From Puccinia triticina (Eukaryota; Basidiomycota; Pucciniomycetes; Pucciniales; Pucciniaceae): a stretch of 64,000 bases of DNA. Positions 1-11,822 of the stretch are shown piece by piece (the stretch's first letter is position 1; the number at the start of each line of letters is the position of its first letter). The notes beneath the pieces are model-generated. The model was not told the DNA's origin, did no database searches, and saw nothing but the letters and a program-made list of their open reading frames with translations. Made by a program: the position numbers and the translations under genes. Where the stretch lies: the NCBI RefSeq assembly GCF_026914185.1, contig NC_070560.1:6687501-6751500 (forward strand), written 5' to 3'.

Positions 1-1
1 C

Positions 2-2251
2 ATCTCAGGAAAGAAGTTTGCGTGTTGTGTACCGGCTTTGGACATTGTTGGACATGTGGTTTGCAGAGAAGGAAGGCGTGTGTCATCCCAGAAGAAAAAC
101 AAAATCTCAACCTGGCCTACTCCAAATAATGTCACAGAACTCCGAGGCTTCATGGGAATAGTAACCTATGTCAGAATTTTTATTAAAAATCTGTCAGAGA
201 TTGCTGCACCTCTCAGGAAACTCACACGAAAGGATGTCGAATGGGCCTGGGACAAGGACTGTGATCAAGCTTTCAACCTTCTCAAAAAGATCATTGGAGA
301 AGACATCACCTTGAAAAGCCTTGACTATTCTGAAGATGCCGGACTTATTATCTTAGCCGTGGATTCCAGCTTCATCGCGGCAGGAGGAGTACTTTCTCAG
401 CAAGAACTACAAACAGGACTTATTCGACCAGTGCTCTACGAATCAGTTGTCTTCTCACCGGTGGAATCGAAATATTCCCAGCCAAAGTTAGAGCTCTGTG
501 GCGTAGCTAGGATCCTCAAGAAATTACAGACACTTCTTTGGGGTCAACACTTTGAGTTACAAGTCGATGCTCAATCCCTAATCCAAATGATCAACTCTCC
601 TTCGCTTCCCAATGCACCTATGACCAGATGGGTGGCTTTCATTCAGCTATTCTCATTTGATATGGTACATAAGCCAGGGAAGACATTTACTTTACCAGAT
701 GCATTGTCGAGAAGACCTATAAGCGATGACAAGGACGAGTTTTATAACGATTCAGACGACTTTGATGAAGAGGAACCACTGATTAAAGTCTGCTCCCGAT
801 TTAGAACATGCTCAATGTCCACAAGTATTCTAGAATGGGAATCATCTGGATTTTGGAAAGATCTCAAGGACTATTTACAAACCCTGCGTAAACCACAAGG
901 ATTGGATCCTGAAGAATTTCAGAAACTCAAACGAAAATCAGCAAATTATTTTATTCAGGATGGACGACTGATGCGCCGGCACTCTCCAATGGCGCAACTA
1001 GTAATTTCTAACATCTCGTATCAAAGTAAGCTCTTACGGAAGGTTCACGAGGAACTCGGTCATCGAGGACTTGAAGAAACATACCAACGCCTAGTCTGCC
1101 GATTTTGGTGGCCAAGTCTGAAGAAAAAGGTTCGCTTATGGGTAAAAAGCTGTGAACCATGTCAAAAAAGGGACCCACTGGTACCTAGGGAAATTCAAAA
1201 CCCAACTGGTGAAAACACTTTATTCGGACGAGTAGCGTTGGATGTCTGCCACATCAAGGCTGGAAGATATAAATATTTACTTGTGGCTTGAGATGACTTA
1301 TCAGGATGGGTAGAGGCAGCTCCTTTGGTCAAACTCACAGCGGCAACAATTGGAAAATTTCTCTTGGAGGAATGGGTTTATCGGTATGGGGTAATCAAGA
1401 CGGTTACGGCGGACAATGGACCCGAATTCAAAAATGAATTTATCAAAGCTGTGGAAAAGATTGGTGCAACTTTCAAACCGCCTACACCTTATTATCCGGA
1501 GGCCAACGGCATGATAGAAAGAGGACACCGGCCAATTAAAGACACATTGATCAAGATGTGCGGCGAGTCTGGAGGAAAATGGAGAGAATATCTACCTCTA
1601 GTGCTTTTTTCAGACAGGATTTCGACAAAACGTACAACAGGTTACTCACCATTTGAACTTGTTTTTGGACAAAAAGCGGTGCTACCTGTGGATCTAGAAA
1701 TGGACACCTATCTAGGAATTGATTGGACGGAAATCAAAACTACAGAACAGCTGTTAGAAGCTTGAACAAAGCAATTAGAAAGGAGGGACGAAATTCTGGA
1801 AATAGCTCACGAGAAACTAATGAAAGCTAGAGAATCCTCTGTTCGGTACTGGGACCGAAAAATGGCAGCAAGACTCCGAAACCCTCTTGATCCTGGCGAA
1901 CTAGTTTTAATTTACAATAAAAGCTTGGAGGACCAATGGGGAAAGCTTTTTCTTAACCGATGGAATGGTCCTTTTAGAATCACTAAACAACTACCAAAGG
2001 GGTCGTATATCTTGGAGGAATTGGATGGTGTGGAAATTAAAAGGGCTTACGGAGCTTCTCATATCAAACGCTTTTACCCACGTGGACGTGAACTTGAGGA
2101 GATCCAACAAGACAAGGATCCAGATCAACCTGATTTGTCGGATGAGGACGACACTGGTGAAAATTTGCATGAAGATTCTGATGAAGAACTGGACAACAAT
2201 CTGAATTGGTGCCCATCTCCAAGTTGGGGGAGAAAACAACATTCTATTTGA
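2..2251 (+). pseudogene. Ty3/gypsy retrotransposon polyprotein, 3' half, two in-frame TGA stops
   Basis: One reading frame stays open from the left window edge to 2251 apart from TGA codons at 1289-1291 and 1763-1765. It encodes the end of reverse transcriptase (connection region with TPNNVTELRGFMG), RNase H (AVDSSFIAAGGVLSQ near 105; KLELCG; PDALSRRP at the end), the integrase HHCC finger (H-E-E-L-G-H then CEPCQKR) and the DDE core (D in ALDVCH, D in TADNGPEF, E in GMIERGHRP). A GPY/F-type C-terminus follows (WNGPF near 1965, HIKRFYP near 2060). Ty3 polyproteins are normally uninterrupted here, so the element is dead in this copy. At both stops the family would be expected to carry arginine (CGA), so each fits a C-to-T change at CpG. 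The 5' half of the element lies outside the window. Confidence 0.92.
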
Positions 2252-2393
2252 GAATGTTTTTCTCCCTAGCAAAAGTATTATATTTAAAATTGAAATTTTT
2301 CTTTTTGGGTTATTCTTGAACAACACATTTTCTCTATGTTGAAGTCATTCAGAACATTAAAAACTCACTTCTCAAGCAAGGTTGAGGACAACC

Positions 2394-2600
2394 TGTTTAA
2401 GTTGGGGGAGGGGTGTTGGTATATATATTTCAGGCTAATAATCAAAAGATAAAAAGAGACTAGCCTACTGTACAAGAGATAAAAAGAAAAGAATAATACA
2501 TTTTTTATTTTTACCTCATATAAGTTTTTTTTATTTTTTTTTCTATTATCTATTGATTTTTTTGGTTTTGTGACGATTTTACCCCAGGAAACACGCAGCA
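2394..2600 (+). repeat. Polypurine tract and start of the 3' LTR of the Ty3 element
   Basis: About 140 bp after the polyprotein stop, a purine run (AAGTTGGGGGAGGGG, ending at 2413) precedes TGTTGGTATATATA at 2414. This is the usual junction of polypurine tract and LTR, starting with TG. The LTR end is not clear; AT-rich sequence continues to about 2660. No duplicate LTR is visible because the 5' end is outside the window. Confidence 0.6.
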
Positions 2601-2693
2601 TAGGCGACTAAAAGAAAAAGCAAAGCAAAAATAATTAGTATAAAAATAATAATGCATAAAAAAAAAAAAAGAAAGATAGAAACTCACTTTTGG

Positions 2694-4225
2694 TCAATTG
2701 GCTTGACGAACAAGATGGTCGGTGGTCAGATATCGATGGGCCCAGGCCTGAAAAAGGTCGATACGTTCCATGTGGTCAAATCCATTTGGAGAAGGGTTGC
2801 GGTTAGAGAACGCAACAAAGTCCTCGACCATTCCGACATAGAAATGAAAAAGGATAGCTGGTTCAACCGTGGCGGGAGTCGTTGGGACAATACCGTGTCG
2901 GCGGGTAAGAAGCGCTTCGATTTGATGAGGGCGAAGGAAGGGAAATTCCGTTATACCATAATCACCGCGAACAGACGGCGAAGGGATGCGCGGGAAGCCC
3001 TCAATGGGTTCATTATCGTGGTCAGAAAGTTCATCGATTTCGGATCTGGGATGGGCCGGCTCGTTCTCAGTAGAAGCCAACTCATCCACCTCGATAGCCT
3101 GCTGAGTTTTGGGCTGCAATGGAAGGCCGCGAGGACGAACTGTCCAAGCGGGTAGCGGTGTCCAGGAGTCTTCAAGAGCAACTCGGTTGGACGATAAGAC
3201 CTATGTAGATATACAACTCAATGGGCATCAGCACAGTTCTGCGCTGAGAAAAGAATCAAAAGAGTAACTTACCGGCGCTGGGGAACTGTCAGGGGCTCTT
3301 GGATGGAAGATGGGCGAGTCAGGGTTAGGCAAGCGATCTGGGGTTCGAGGGCAGTAGACCGGCGATCCGGCAACAGGATTAATACCCTCAGGCGGGCTAG
3401 AAGTTGGATACGGTGTTGGAGTTCTGAATCGGGGGTGAAGCCCAACCAAACCGGGAGGGATTGCCGGGGCTGCGACCTCAGCTGCAGAGGAAGTCAAGCC
3501 AAGGAGAGTTTGGACGTTCGGAGGGGCCCGATAACTGTTATTAGAACCCAAGAACTACACAAGATAGGGTCAGATGGCAGTATGGGCAAAGATGACTAAA
3601 GAAAATACCTTACCGTCTCTAAAGTCTGCATGGTTGCATCGCCAACAATGAACGGTTGAAGAGCCACCGGGGACTCAAGACAGATGTCAGACATCATCAG
3701 CGAGTTTGAGAGATAGTCACGCTGGTCCTGGGTCCAGTTCATGTGATCAAGTGAAGAATGGGTTGGCGGCTCAGCAGGCGCATCAGCACGAGGCGTCTGG
3801 CGAACACAACGATCAGTTTCCCTTGAAATAATAAAACATCAGAGATACAGGGAAAGAAAACCTACCTTGGGGAATGGCTGCCCAAGAGGGTGGTGGTTTA
3901 AGAGGTTTCGATCGAAACCCATGGTATCAAGGACCGAGGAATTCATCTACAGAAGAGAGCATCGTTAGCAAGGATGAAAGTTGAATCTGAAGAAGGGAGG
4001 ACGCACCTGTTTTGCAGCAGAACTCACACGAGGACGTAAATAATAAGGGTGTGAAGGTTGGCTAGAGGAGGTAGTCATAACAGGGTCAATGGGGATTGAA
4101 GGAACTAATGCAAAAGGGTGGTTGGACGCTGAGGAGATGATGGGGAGGAAACCTGAATCAACGGAGAGAAGGCTTGTTTTATACCCTTCAGAGAGCCTAT
4201 CAGCCTTGCCCGTATGGCCGGACAT
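2694..4225 (-). CDS. Unrecognised five-exon gene, about 423 aa
   Basis: Reading the minus strand, five exons join in phase 0 with consensus splice sites: 4225-4007, 3946-3866, 3796-3614, 3554-3273 and 3200-2694. The introns are about 53-70 nt. The product is about 423 aa if the ATG at 4225 is used; an in-frame ATG at 4078 is an alternative. The N-terminal part is serine-rich with HPYYLRPR, the middle is proline-rich (about residues 195-245), and an acidic stretch precedes a more ordered C-terminus with AILFHFYVGMVEDF. I recognise no domain. The gene lies between two Ty3 LTRs, so it could be a transposon-carried gag-like or captured gene. The splicing model is well supported by phase, but function is unknown. 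Confidence 0.55.
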
Positions 4226-5444
4226 CACCAGGAATCAGGATGCGAGTAGACGACTTACCTGGCTGCCTGGCGACAACAAAGGCTTGAGGGCCCTGCCTCA
4301 TTATTCGGATCCTTTGATCACGGCTCGGCGGGCGATGGCCGAGGTAATATAACCAAACGCACCCGTCATGAAGCCGGTCATGACCCGGACGTCCCAACCA
4401 GAGCATAACGTACTGAGTAAAGGATGAAAGGGCTTCAGCTGGAAGACAATGCAGCTGAAGCAATATAAACTTAATATAAACAAATAACATTACATACCTT
4501 ATGGGCTCAGCTTTGGCTGTCCGGAAGAACGAAGCGGGGATCGAATTCCTGCAGCTCAAGGCCGCAGAAGCAAGCTCGAGTTCAATCCTGAAGGCTGGTG
4601 ACGGCGGCAGGAGGCGGCGAAATCGACGGATTGGCTCTGAGGCACTGAGTGCGCCTCAAAGGAATCCGCCCCGGGAGATGGAGGAGGTGGTCGGCGAAGT
4701 TGGCTTGTGAGTTGTTTGGAGGTCGTTTGGATCGAGAAGACGCCGGAAGGTCGCGAAGTTTGGTCCCATGCAGCTCGAGACTGCAGAAGCGAGCTCGAAT
4801 TCGTTCCTGAGGCTAGCGGTGGTGGAGGCGAAGACAGCTTGATGAATCGTGGGCAACGAACTATGTGTCGGGAGGATTATCTATGATCCGAGTCGGACCT
4901 CAGGTATGGTCGGAGCCAAACACGATCGGCCGGCATCGCAGACGGGGGGATCAGACAGACTGGACGGGTAGCGCGCGCCCCCGATCACTACTCGACAACA
5001 GAACGGGCGGGCGCGATCAACACAGAGCACCCGGGCCCATGGCCCGTTTACTCAGGAACAGCGTACGGGTCCCCGATCAATACTCGTTGATCCGGGCTTG
5101 CGGCTTCAAGCGCGCGCACTCTGGAGCTCTAGCGCGGCAACTACGTACAACGGCGACACGAAGTCACATGCTGCGGCGCTGCGCAACTGCGCAGCTGCGG
5201 ACTGCGCGCAGCACTTTGACTCCCAGACATGAAAAATTTTCCAGCTCACAAAGCACCTCAAAAATCACAAAATCCAATTTTTGTGCAAACTTCACTCCAT
5301 GGTACTCCAGCGACAAAAGAAAGCCAATATTCCAGAATTCTGGAATGACAGCTGTGCAAACTCAACTTTCAAGCTTTCAAAAATCTAAACGGGGCACTTT
5401 TTCACGGCGAATTGTCTGGGGACAGACAATAAGTTGGGGGAGAA
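4226..5444. other. Region without a convincing gene; contains a diverged duplication
   Basis: No convincing reading frame is present. A segment at 4548-4620 (core GCAGCTCAAGGCCGCAGAAG) recurs in diverged form at 4767-4832 (core GCAGCTCGAGACTGCAGAAG), both on the plus strand. The 3' part (5220-5444) ends in a polypurine-like run directly before an LTR, so it is probably the 3' untranslated part of the next retrotransposon. Confidence 0.4.
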
Positions 5445-6118
5445 TGTGGTATACAAAATGGGAAAAATCAAAAGTTTTTCTCTCATTTGCGTAATTAGTC
5501 ATAGAATGCCTCATGGTACGACCATATGGACCCCAGAAATGGAATCTACGGCCAAATTACCCCCTAGTCTCCACTGAAAGTGTAACTGTAGCCCCACTGC
5601 ACTGGAAGTTAGACCCTCCGGACAACCTGTAGCACCCTGTTGACCCCTGTCACGCACCTCAAGCCACCTTTCCCTACTCCATGGTATCTCCACTGCATAT
5701 ATTATTTTGCCTTTGTTTTCTAGCTGCATGACATCATCCAGCACTGCCACTGCAGTCTCTGCCATTGTTCTCTGCATTCTAGAACTTTCACCTCCACTTT
5801 TGTTTGGTTTTATTGCATCACATGCCATTGTTCCCTGCATCATGCATGCACCCCTCGCATAAATTGTACACAGCGCAGGCCAGCTAAAATCCCTCACTGG
5901 GGCTGCCCTGGAGCTAAAATCCCTCACATTTGTCTATATAAGGGGCTCTCTCCCCCTCATTTGTAGCTCCTCAGTTTATTACTCATCAGTGATTCACTCA
6001 CCACCTTGTACTCTCAACACTTACAACTATACTCATAACAACCCTTATATATCAATAACAAATCTTTATAAAGTGTATCGAATAAACTCATCTTGAGCAT
6101 TCACTCCTATCACCTAAT

Positions 6119-6152
<34 letters not shown>

Positions 6153-6242
6153 AGCTGGTAGTATAGAAGGGCAGAGCTTGCAACTCCTTCATCCCCTTCT
6201 CCATTCAGCAAAAGGGTTTCACAACCACTTTTGAGTCTTACA
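5445..6242 (+). repeat. LTR of a second Ty3-like retrotransposon, about 0.8 kb
   Basis: The segment begins TGTGGTATAC at 5445, directly after a polypurine run (AAGTTGGGGGAGAA). It carries a TATA box (TATATAAG, 5935-5942) and an AATAAA at 6081-6086, the normal order of U3, R and U5. The right boundary is either 6223 (TTTCACA) or, more likely, 6242 (CTTACA), where Copia coding sequence resumes. Because the polypurine tract is on the left, this should be the 3' LTR of an element whose internal region was lost or replaced. I see no matching target duplication. Confidence 0.65.
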
Positions 6243-7655
6243 CCGTTGAAGAGGAAATTGAACGGGAGAAAAATGACTGGGAAAAGGGATAAGAGTCATC
6301 TTGGAGCAAGCACATACCTCGCATAACGAGTTTATTTTTGAAGAAGGAAGTCCCATCGTTTTCATAACCTGATCACTAGGATGTCCAAGACGATGATGCC
6401 ATAGCTTGTGGTCTGAATCTTTGATATTGACAAGAGCCTTTGGGCATCGAATGTATTGAGCATGAAGGAGATTATCGACAATCTCTCCGGAAAACAAAGA
6501 ACCGGTGTCATCGGAAATATCAAAAAATTGAGTGTTTTTCATGATCTTGATGCTTTTATTGATGAGGCGAACAAGAGAGATTAATTGTTGCGAAATGTTT
6601 GGCACGAACAAGCAGTCGAGTAATTTGATAACTTGACCATTAGTGAAGATTTCCGCAGTGCCGTGTCCAGTAGCGATAAGAGGAGTGTCCGGATTACCAG
6701 TCTTGATAACAACCTTCTCATGAGTAAAGGAGGTGAAGAGATTTCTATTGCGAAGCATGTGATGTGACGCAGCCGAATCGATGACGACATCTTCAGTAGG
6801 TTGTCCGGATACAAACGACACAAAGACGGACGCATGGGCAAAACTTGCACTTGCATTTGAGTTCTTCTTGTTGGTCTTGGGTGGATTGGCATTTCGAAGA
6901 TGAGGATATTTCTCGAAACAACGAGATTCTTGATGGTTGGTAACTTCAGGATTATGCTCTTGATTTGCGCAATAATGAATAACTTTGAAGGGAAATTTAC
7001 CGCCGGAAGGTTGATTGGAGGTGGTGATGAGAGCAGTGCCTTGATCAGATTCCTTTTTAGAGCTTTTATGAGTCAACCACGTCTGAAGAGCATCAAGAAC
7101 AAGGTACGGGGATGATGTACAGTCTTTGGATAAAGCACAATTGTCAATGATTTTATCGAGAGCGTCATCGTGCATAAGCTTCCCAAAAACCAGATAGGAA
7201 ATAATATCGGGAGGAAGTGTGATACCAACTGCGTCAATATCGAGAAGATGAATTCTGGTTTTGTCGATATATGCTTGAAGATTTCCTTTATAGATCTCTG
7301 CCGACCAACCCATAAAGACCCGACCGCGATTGATGACGGAGTGAGAAGCATATTGAGCAGCAATTTTCTTCCATAAGAGGATCGAGTCAGACATGGTAAC
7401 CGAATTTACAACCTTGTTATAACATCTTGAATCAAGACAAGAAGTGATAATGGAAATTGCTTTGTTGCTAGCTTCTTCATAGGCCACCTTCTGAGCGTCG
7501 GAGGCGTCATCTTCGATTGGAATCAAGCAGCAGTTCCATAACTTCTTGCCTCGAAGATAAATGAACATGCGAGTGTGCCAATTAGTGTAGTTGGAACCAT
7601 CAAGCATGGGAACGCCGTTCGAAGCCGCGGTATCGCCTTTATCGGTCCCCGACAT
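6243..7655 (-). pseudogene. Copia retrotransposon gag-protease, truncated in pre-integrase
   Basis: The reading frame starts with ATG at 7655 (MSGTDKGDTAASNG). It shows the Copia gag core (LDGSNYTNWHTRMFIYLRG, about residues 18-36), then a degenerate zinc-knuckle-like region with HNPEVTNHQESRCFEKYP, in which the usual CCHC spacing is broken. The aspartic protease follows (VIDSAASHHML; the family has D-S/T-A/G) and then the pre-integrase motif LWHHRLGHPSDQ with C-x2-C. The frame runs into the LTR at about 6242, so the integrase core, reverse transcriptase and RNase H are missing. Either the neighbouring LTR element inserted here or a rearrangement joined them. The copy cannot move by itself. 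Confidence 0.9.
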
Positions 7656-8409
7656 GATGTCCTTGCCCTAGTTTGAAATTTGAGAGTTTGGTCGTAGGTG
7701 AGCCAAACGAGACTGTAAATCTGTGAAGTGACAAACTAAAGTTGTATTTCGTAAGTTTAACATGATGATAATGAGAAATACACAAAGGAAAAATAAAAGT
7801 ACCTAAAGGCAAGAGACAACGAGAGGTCAGTGGACAATGAGAAGAAAGGACAACACAGGACACGAAGGAGGAAAAGAAGCAGAACTGAAAAGAACAAATG
7901 TCAATGTCGGTCAGTCGAGAAGGATCTTCTGAGATAAACATACTGGGCTTTTGAGCTACTTGAGGCGGATCGTCTTGATGGTCGGCGGCTTGTTGATAGG
8001 AAGGGAAAGAGACTTCGCGAATAGATTGCTTGAGGACGTTGATGGAAAAGAGACCTCTGAAGATCGGGAGCGGAGCAAATGAGAAAAGGAGATCGAAAGA
8101 TGATGATATCGATAATGGAGGAACAGCTTAATATTGTGATGATGTGATAAAGAAGCTATAAGGCAACAAATGTTGTTGCAGGTTCCCCAAAGGAAAAAGT
8201 CGAAGGTGTGAATAAGCGACGAGTTTATATATGGGAAGAGGATCGAGCGGAGTTCTTGCAGGAGAGAAGCAAGAGTCATAGCGAGGGTTCGATTGAAATG
8301 ATGTCACTTTGAAGGAACAAGATTTGAAGTATGAGGACCGAGCTTTGGAGTATGAGGTCGAGCTTTGGAGCTTTGGAGTACTAGAGGGATGAAGCACTAA
8401 TATCAACAG
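7656..8409 (-). repeat. Copia 5' leader and LTR
   Basis: On the minus strand an LTR-like start, TGTTGATATTAGTGC, lies at 8409. It is followed by a TATA motif (TATATAAA, 8231-8224) and about 570 nt of leader to the gag ATG. The inner LTR boundary and primer-binding site could not be placed. The second LTR would be beyond the truncation and is absent. Confidence 0.5.
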
Positions 8410-8767
8410 TTTCACCGTTGAAACTAGTACTAATGTATGTTATTCCAAGGATGCTGACATAAGAGATGTCTTCCTGAATAATAGAGATGGCACTTTGTAC
8501 CTGGGTACCCGCTGCGGGTGCGGGTACTACCCTAAAATTTGACTCAATCTGATACCCACACCCACTAAAGCAGGTCAAAGCAGGTACCTGGGTGCAGATG
8601 ACGGGTACCCATTGTTTTGTTTATTTTTTCTCACATGTGAAGAAACTGGTTGGAACTTTGGACCTTGCAGCCTGTCCGTTTGCATGCAAACAGACAGGAC
8701 ACAGCCTCATAAGAGCAATCCCCCAGAGGGGTTTCTAAGCTAGCCGGAGTGGTATCTGTTATAAAAG
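8410..8767. other. Intergenic repeat-derived sequence, no gene
   Basis: Between 8500 and 8615 the sequence repeats GGGTACC/GGTACCC-like blocks (ACCTGGGTACCC at 8500, CAGGTACCTGGGT near 8581, ACGGGTACCC near 8601), giving an imperfect foldback. No gene is seen. Confidence 0.35.
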
Positions 8768-8900
8768 GGCTTGACTTAGGGGAGGCAGCTAAACCTTGTT
8801 TGCTGGTGAAAACTTGACATCAATCAATTTTCACCAGCCAGTAAGGTTGAGCCTGTCCCTCTAGATTAAGCATTTTAGCCAACAGGAAGTCCTCCATTAG
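8768..8900. repeat. Dispersed inverted-repeat element, copy 1
   Basis: This stretch (GCTTGACTTAGGGGAGGCAG ... GGAAGTCCTCCATTAG) closely matches 23791-23930. Its core is a foldback in which AAACCTTGTTTGCTGGTGAAAA is mirrored by TTTTCACCAGCCAGTAAGG. It is a partial copy of the element annotated at 23791-24468. Confidence 0.65.
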
Positions 8901-9713
8901 GGGGTTTCAAAGTCGGCCCCAGTGCCCCTGGCATGCCCTTTTTGCAAGTTGACATTTAAGTCAGATTTTGAACACCGATTTGCAAAAGGACATGCAAGTC
9001 ACATTGTACTTCACCTGGATGTGTTTTTGGAAGTGAGGTGTCCAAGAAAAGCCTTGAACATCAACTTTCAAAAGTGTATACAAGTTGCAACCAGCCAAAT
9101 TTGATCAGTCCTCCTGGACATTGAAGGGATTTCATGCTAGATCATGCCAGTCAAGATACCAAATCTCAGTCTCTCAAATGTGGTACATAATTTGAGCAAG
9201 ACAGATGGGAGTTATCCCAAATGTGAGAGAGACCAGCAAGCAAACAGATAAATATTTCATTGGCACTGCCACAAAGATTTCTTAGTCAAATACTTGATTG
9301 ATTGTCACATATTGTGTTTTTACTAATGCTTGGACTTTCCAAGCATTTTTGGATAGTAAGGTTATGGACTTCGGGCCCAGAATTGGCGCACAGCAGGCCA
9401 CAGCACCTGTTTAATCCCCAGGTTTCTGCCATACACAGCTCCGGGGGGATCAATCTCACGCTGTGATTGGATGACCGGCTGAAGGCAGCTGTGCGGTCAG
9501 GAGCCGGCACCCATCATCCATCCCACCCAATATCCATCATCAATCCCACCCAATATCACGTATTCCAAGCGACACCACCCAAATCAACATGGATTACCAA
9601 CGCCCCCACGGATCAATACCAACCATACCATGGTTTATTGCTATGCCGAGGAATCCAAAATTGCCCTGGTAGGCCGTGGTCCGTATGGCACAACAAGGTC
9701 TGTGTGTTTTGTT
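8901..9713. other. Region without recognisable gene
   Basis: Several short ORFs below 85 codons occur, with no recognisable protein motif or supported splice structure. I see nothing further. Confidence 0.4.
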
Positions 9714-9949
9714 TTTTATAGGGAGTTGAAAAATCGACTCCCATAAATTAATTTATTGATTCCCAAAACGTGTTTACGTTGCGGGGACCGTCTCACGACG
9801 TCCACCCCGGGTCCACGGCACCAAATTTTGACGCGCGCGGATTTTGGGAGTCGGAAAATTGATTCCGCTACCCAGAATGGGAGTCGGAATTTTAATTTCA
9901 CAAAAAATGCCCAAAAATAAAGAGAAATTTATACCTCCTCACTGGGGCG

Positions 9950-10410
9950 CCCAAAGCCCCCCAAAATTTTAAAGCAGTCAGAAAGTTCTCTTAAGATCAC
10001 ATGGTGAGCTGCATGGCAGTAGAAAGCCCCAGGAAATGGGTGTGCTACTGTGGCTCTAATTTTGGGGATTTCCTACTAAGGAAATCCGCCAAAGCATTAG
10101 CTATGGTGCCCAAAAGCCCCCCAAAATTTTACAGTGGGCAGAAATACCGCTGAAAAGCACCTTGTGAGCTTCTTGGCAGTAGCACACCCCAGGCAAGTCA
10201 CGTGCAACTGGGGGTCTAATTTGGCGGATTTCCTACTAAGGAAATCCGCCAGAGCCAGCTATGCCCCAAAGCCCCCCAAAGTTTTACAGTGGGCAGAAAT
10301 ACCGCTGAAAAGCACCTTGTGAGCTTCTTGGCAGTATCACACCCCAGGCAAGTCACGTGCAACTGAGGGCCTAATTTGGCGGATTTCCTACTAAGGATAT
10401 CCGCCAGAAC
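9950..10410. repeat. Tandem repeat of about 150 bp within the left foldback arm
   Basis: Three units follow each other at about 9955-10100, 10108-10255 and 10263-10407. Each contains GCCCCCCAAA, a stretch with GCAGAAATACCGCTGAAAAG in units 2 and 3, CACCCCAGG and then the short hairpin GGCGGATTTCCTACTAAGG followed by its complement. The right arm carries mirrored units between about 11090 and 11590. Confidence 0.75.
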
Positions 10411-10535
10411 CAGCTACTGTGCTGCAAAGTGCACCAAATTTTTGATCATCAAGTTAAATAATCTGGACTAAAACATTTAGCTGCAAGGCAGTAGCCCACC
10501 AACAGAAATAATTTTGAGTCAGCTGGGGCTTTTGG

Positions 10536-10985
10536 TCATATCTACGAGTAATTGCCTCCGCCATAGTTATTAGTCCCTCCGCCACAGTTATTGGTCCCTC
10601 TGCCACAGCAATTTGTCCCTCTGCCACAGTTAGTAGTCCCTCCTCCAAATTGAATAGTGCCTCTGACACAGTTATTAGTCCCTCTGCCACAGTTATTAGT
10701 CCCCCCGCCACATTTATTGGTCCCTCCACCAGCTATTAGTCCCTCTGCCTATTAAATGTGGCAGAGGGACTAATATCTGTGGCAGACACACTATTAACTG
10801 TGGTTGAGGGACTAATAACTGTAGCGGAGGGACTAATAACTGTGGCGGAGGGACTAATAACTGCAGCGGGGGACTATTAAATTTGGCGGAGGGACTACGA
10901 GCTGTGGCATAGGGACAAATTACTGTAGCAGAGGGACCAATAACTATGGCGGAGGGACTAATAACTATGGCGGAGGCAATTAGTC
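10536..10985. repeat. Central minisatellite, about 21-bp unit, switching strand near 10750
   Basis: Left of about 10750 the unit reads as GTCCCTCYGCCACAGTTATTA; right of it the reverse complement (GGGACTAATAACTGTGGCGGA type) repeats. There are roughly ten imperfect units on each side. The 21-bp period keeps a reading frame open, so a 91-codon ORF with a VAEGLIT repeat appears by chance. Confidence 0.8.
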
Positions 10986-11822
10986 GTAGATATGACCAAA
11001 AGCCCCAGCTGGCTCAAACTTATTCCTGTTGGTGGGTTACCGCCTTGCAGCTAAACTTTTAGTACAGATGATTTAACTTGATGATCAAAAATTTGATGCA
11101 CTTTGCAGCACAGTAGCTGGTTCTGGCGGATATCCTTAGTAGGAAATCTGCCAAATTGGGCCCCCAGTTGCACGTGACTTGCCTGGGGTGTGATACTTCC
11201 AAGAAGCTCACAAGGTGCTTTTCAGCGGTATTTCTGCCCACTGTAAAATTTTGGGGGGCTTTTGGGCACCATAGCTAATGCTTTGGCGGATTTCCTTAGT
11301 AGGAAATCCCCAAAATTAGAGCCACAGTAGCACACCCATTTCCTGGGGCTTTCTACTGCCATGCAGCTCACCATGTGCTCTTAAGAGAACTTTCTGACTG
11401 CTTTAAAATTTTGGGGGGCTTTGGGGCACCATAGCTAATGCTTTGGCGGAATTCCTTAGTAGGAAATCCCCAAAATTAGAGCCACAATAGCACACCCATT
11501 TCCTGGGGTGTGCTACTGCTGTGCAGCTCACCATGTGCTCCTAAGATCACTTTCTGACTGCTGTAAAATTTTGGGGGGCTTTGGGCGCCCCAGTGAGGAG
11601 GTATAAATTTTTCTTTATTTTTGGGCATTTTTTGTGAAATTAAAATTCCGACTCCCATTCTGGATAGCGGAATTAATTTTCCGACTCCCAAAATCCGCGC
11701 GCGTCAAAATTTGGTGCCGCGGACCCGGGGTGGACGTCGTGAGACAGTCCCCGCAACGTAAACACATTTTGGGAGTCGATAAATTAATTTGTGGGAGTCA
11801 ATTTTTCAACTCCCATTTTATA

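Larger units (their letters stand above)
9721..11815. mobile_element. Foldback element of about 2.1 kb, nearly a complete palindrome
   Basis: The left end (GGGAGTTGAAAAATCGACTC, 9721 on) is mirrored by the right end (GAGTCAATTTTTCAACTCCC, to 11814), and similarity of the arms continues inwards for about 1 kb each. Matching landmarks include the CACGACGTCCACCCCGGGTC block (9795 versus 11728), GCCCCCCAAAATTTT blocks and the central minisatellite. TTTTATA at 9714-9720 recurs at 11816-11822 and may be the target-site duplication, with one odd base between it and the right arm. There is no transposase. Foldback elements of this design are known in several eukaryotes; this family is not one I recognise. 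Confidence 0.85.

Noticed and set aside
1301..1528. Minus-strand ORF of 75 codons
   Set aside because: It is a shadow of the integrase reading frame on the other strand.
10454..10729. 91-codon minus-strand ORF with a VAEGLIT repeat
   Set aside because: It is simply the translation of the 21-bp minisatellite in the foldback element; the period is a multiple of three, so no stop arises.
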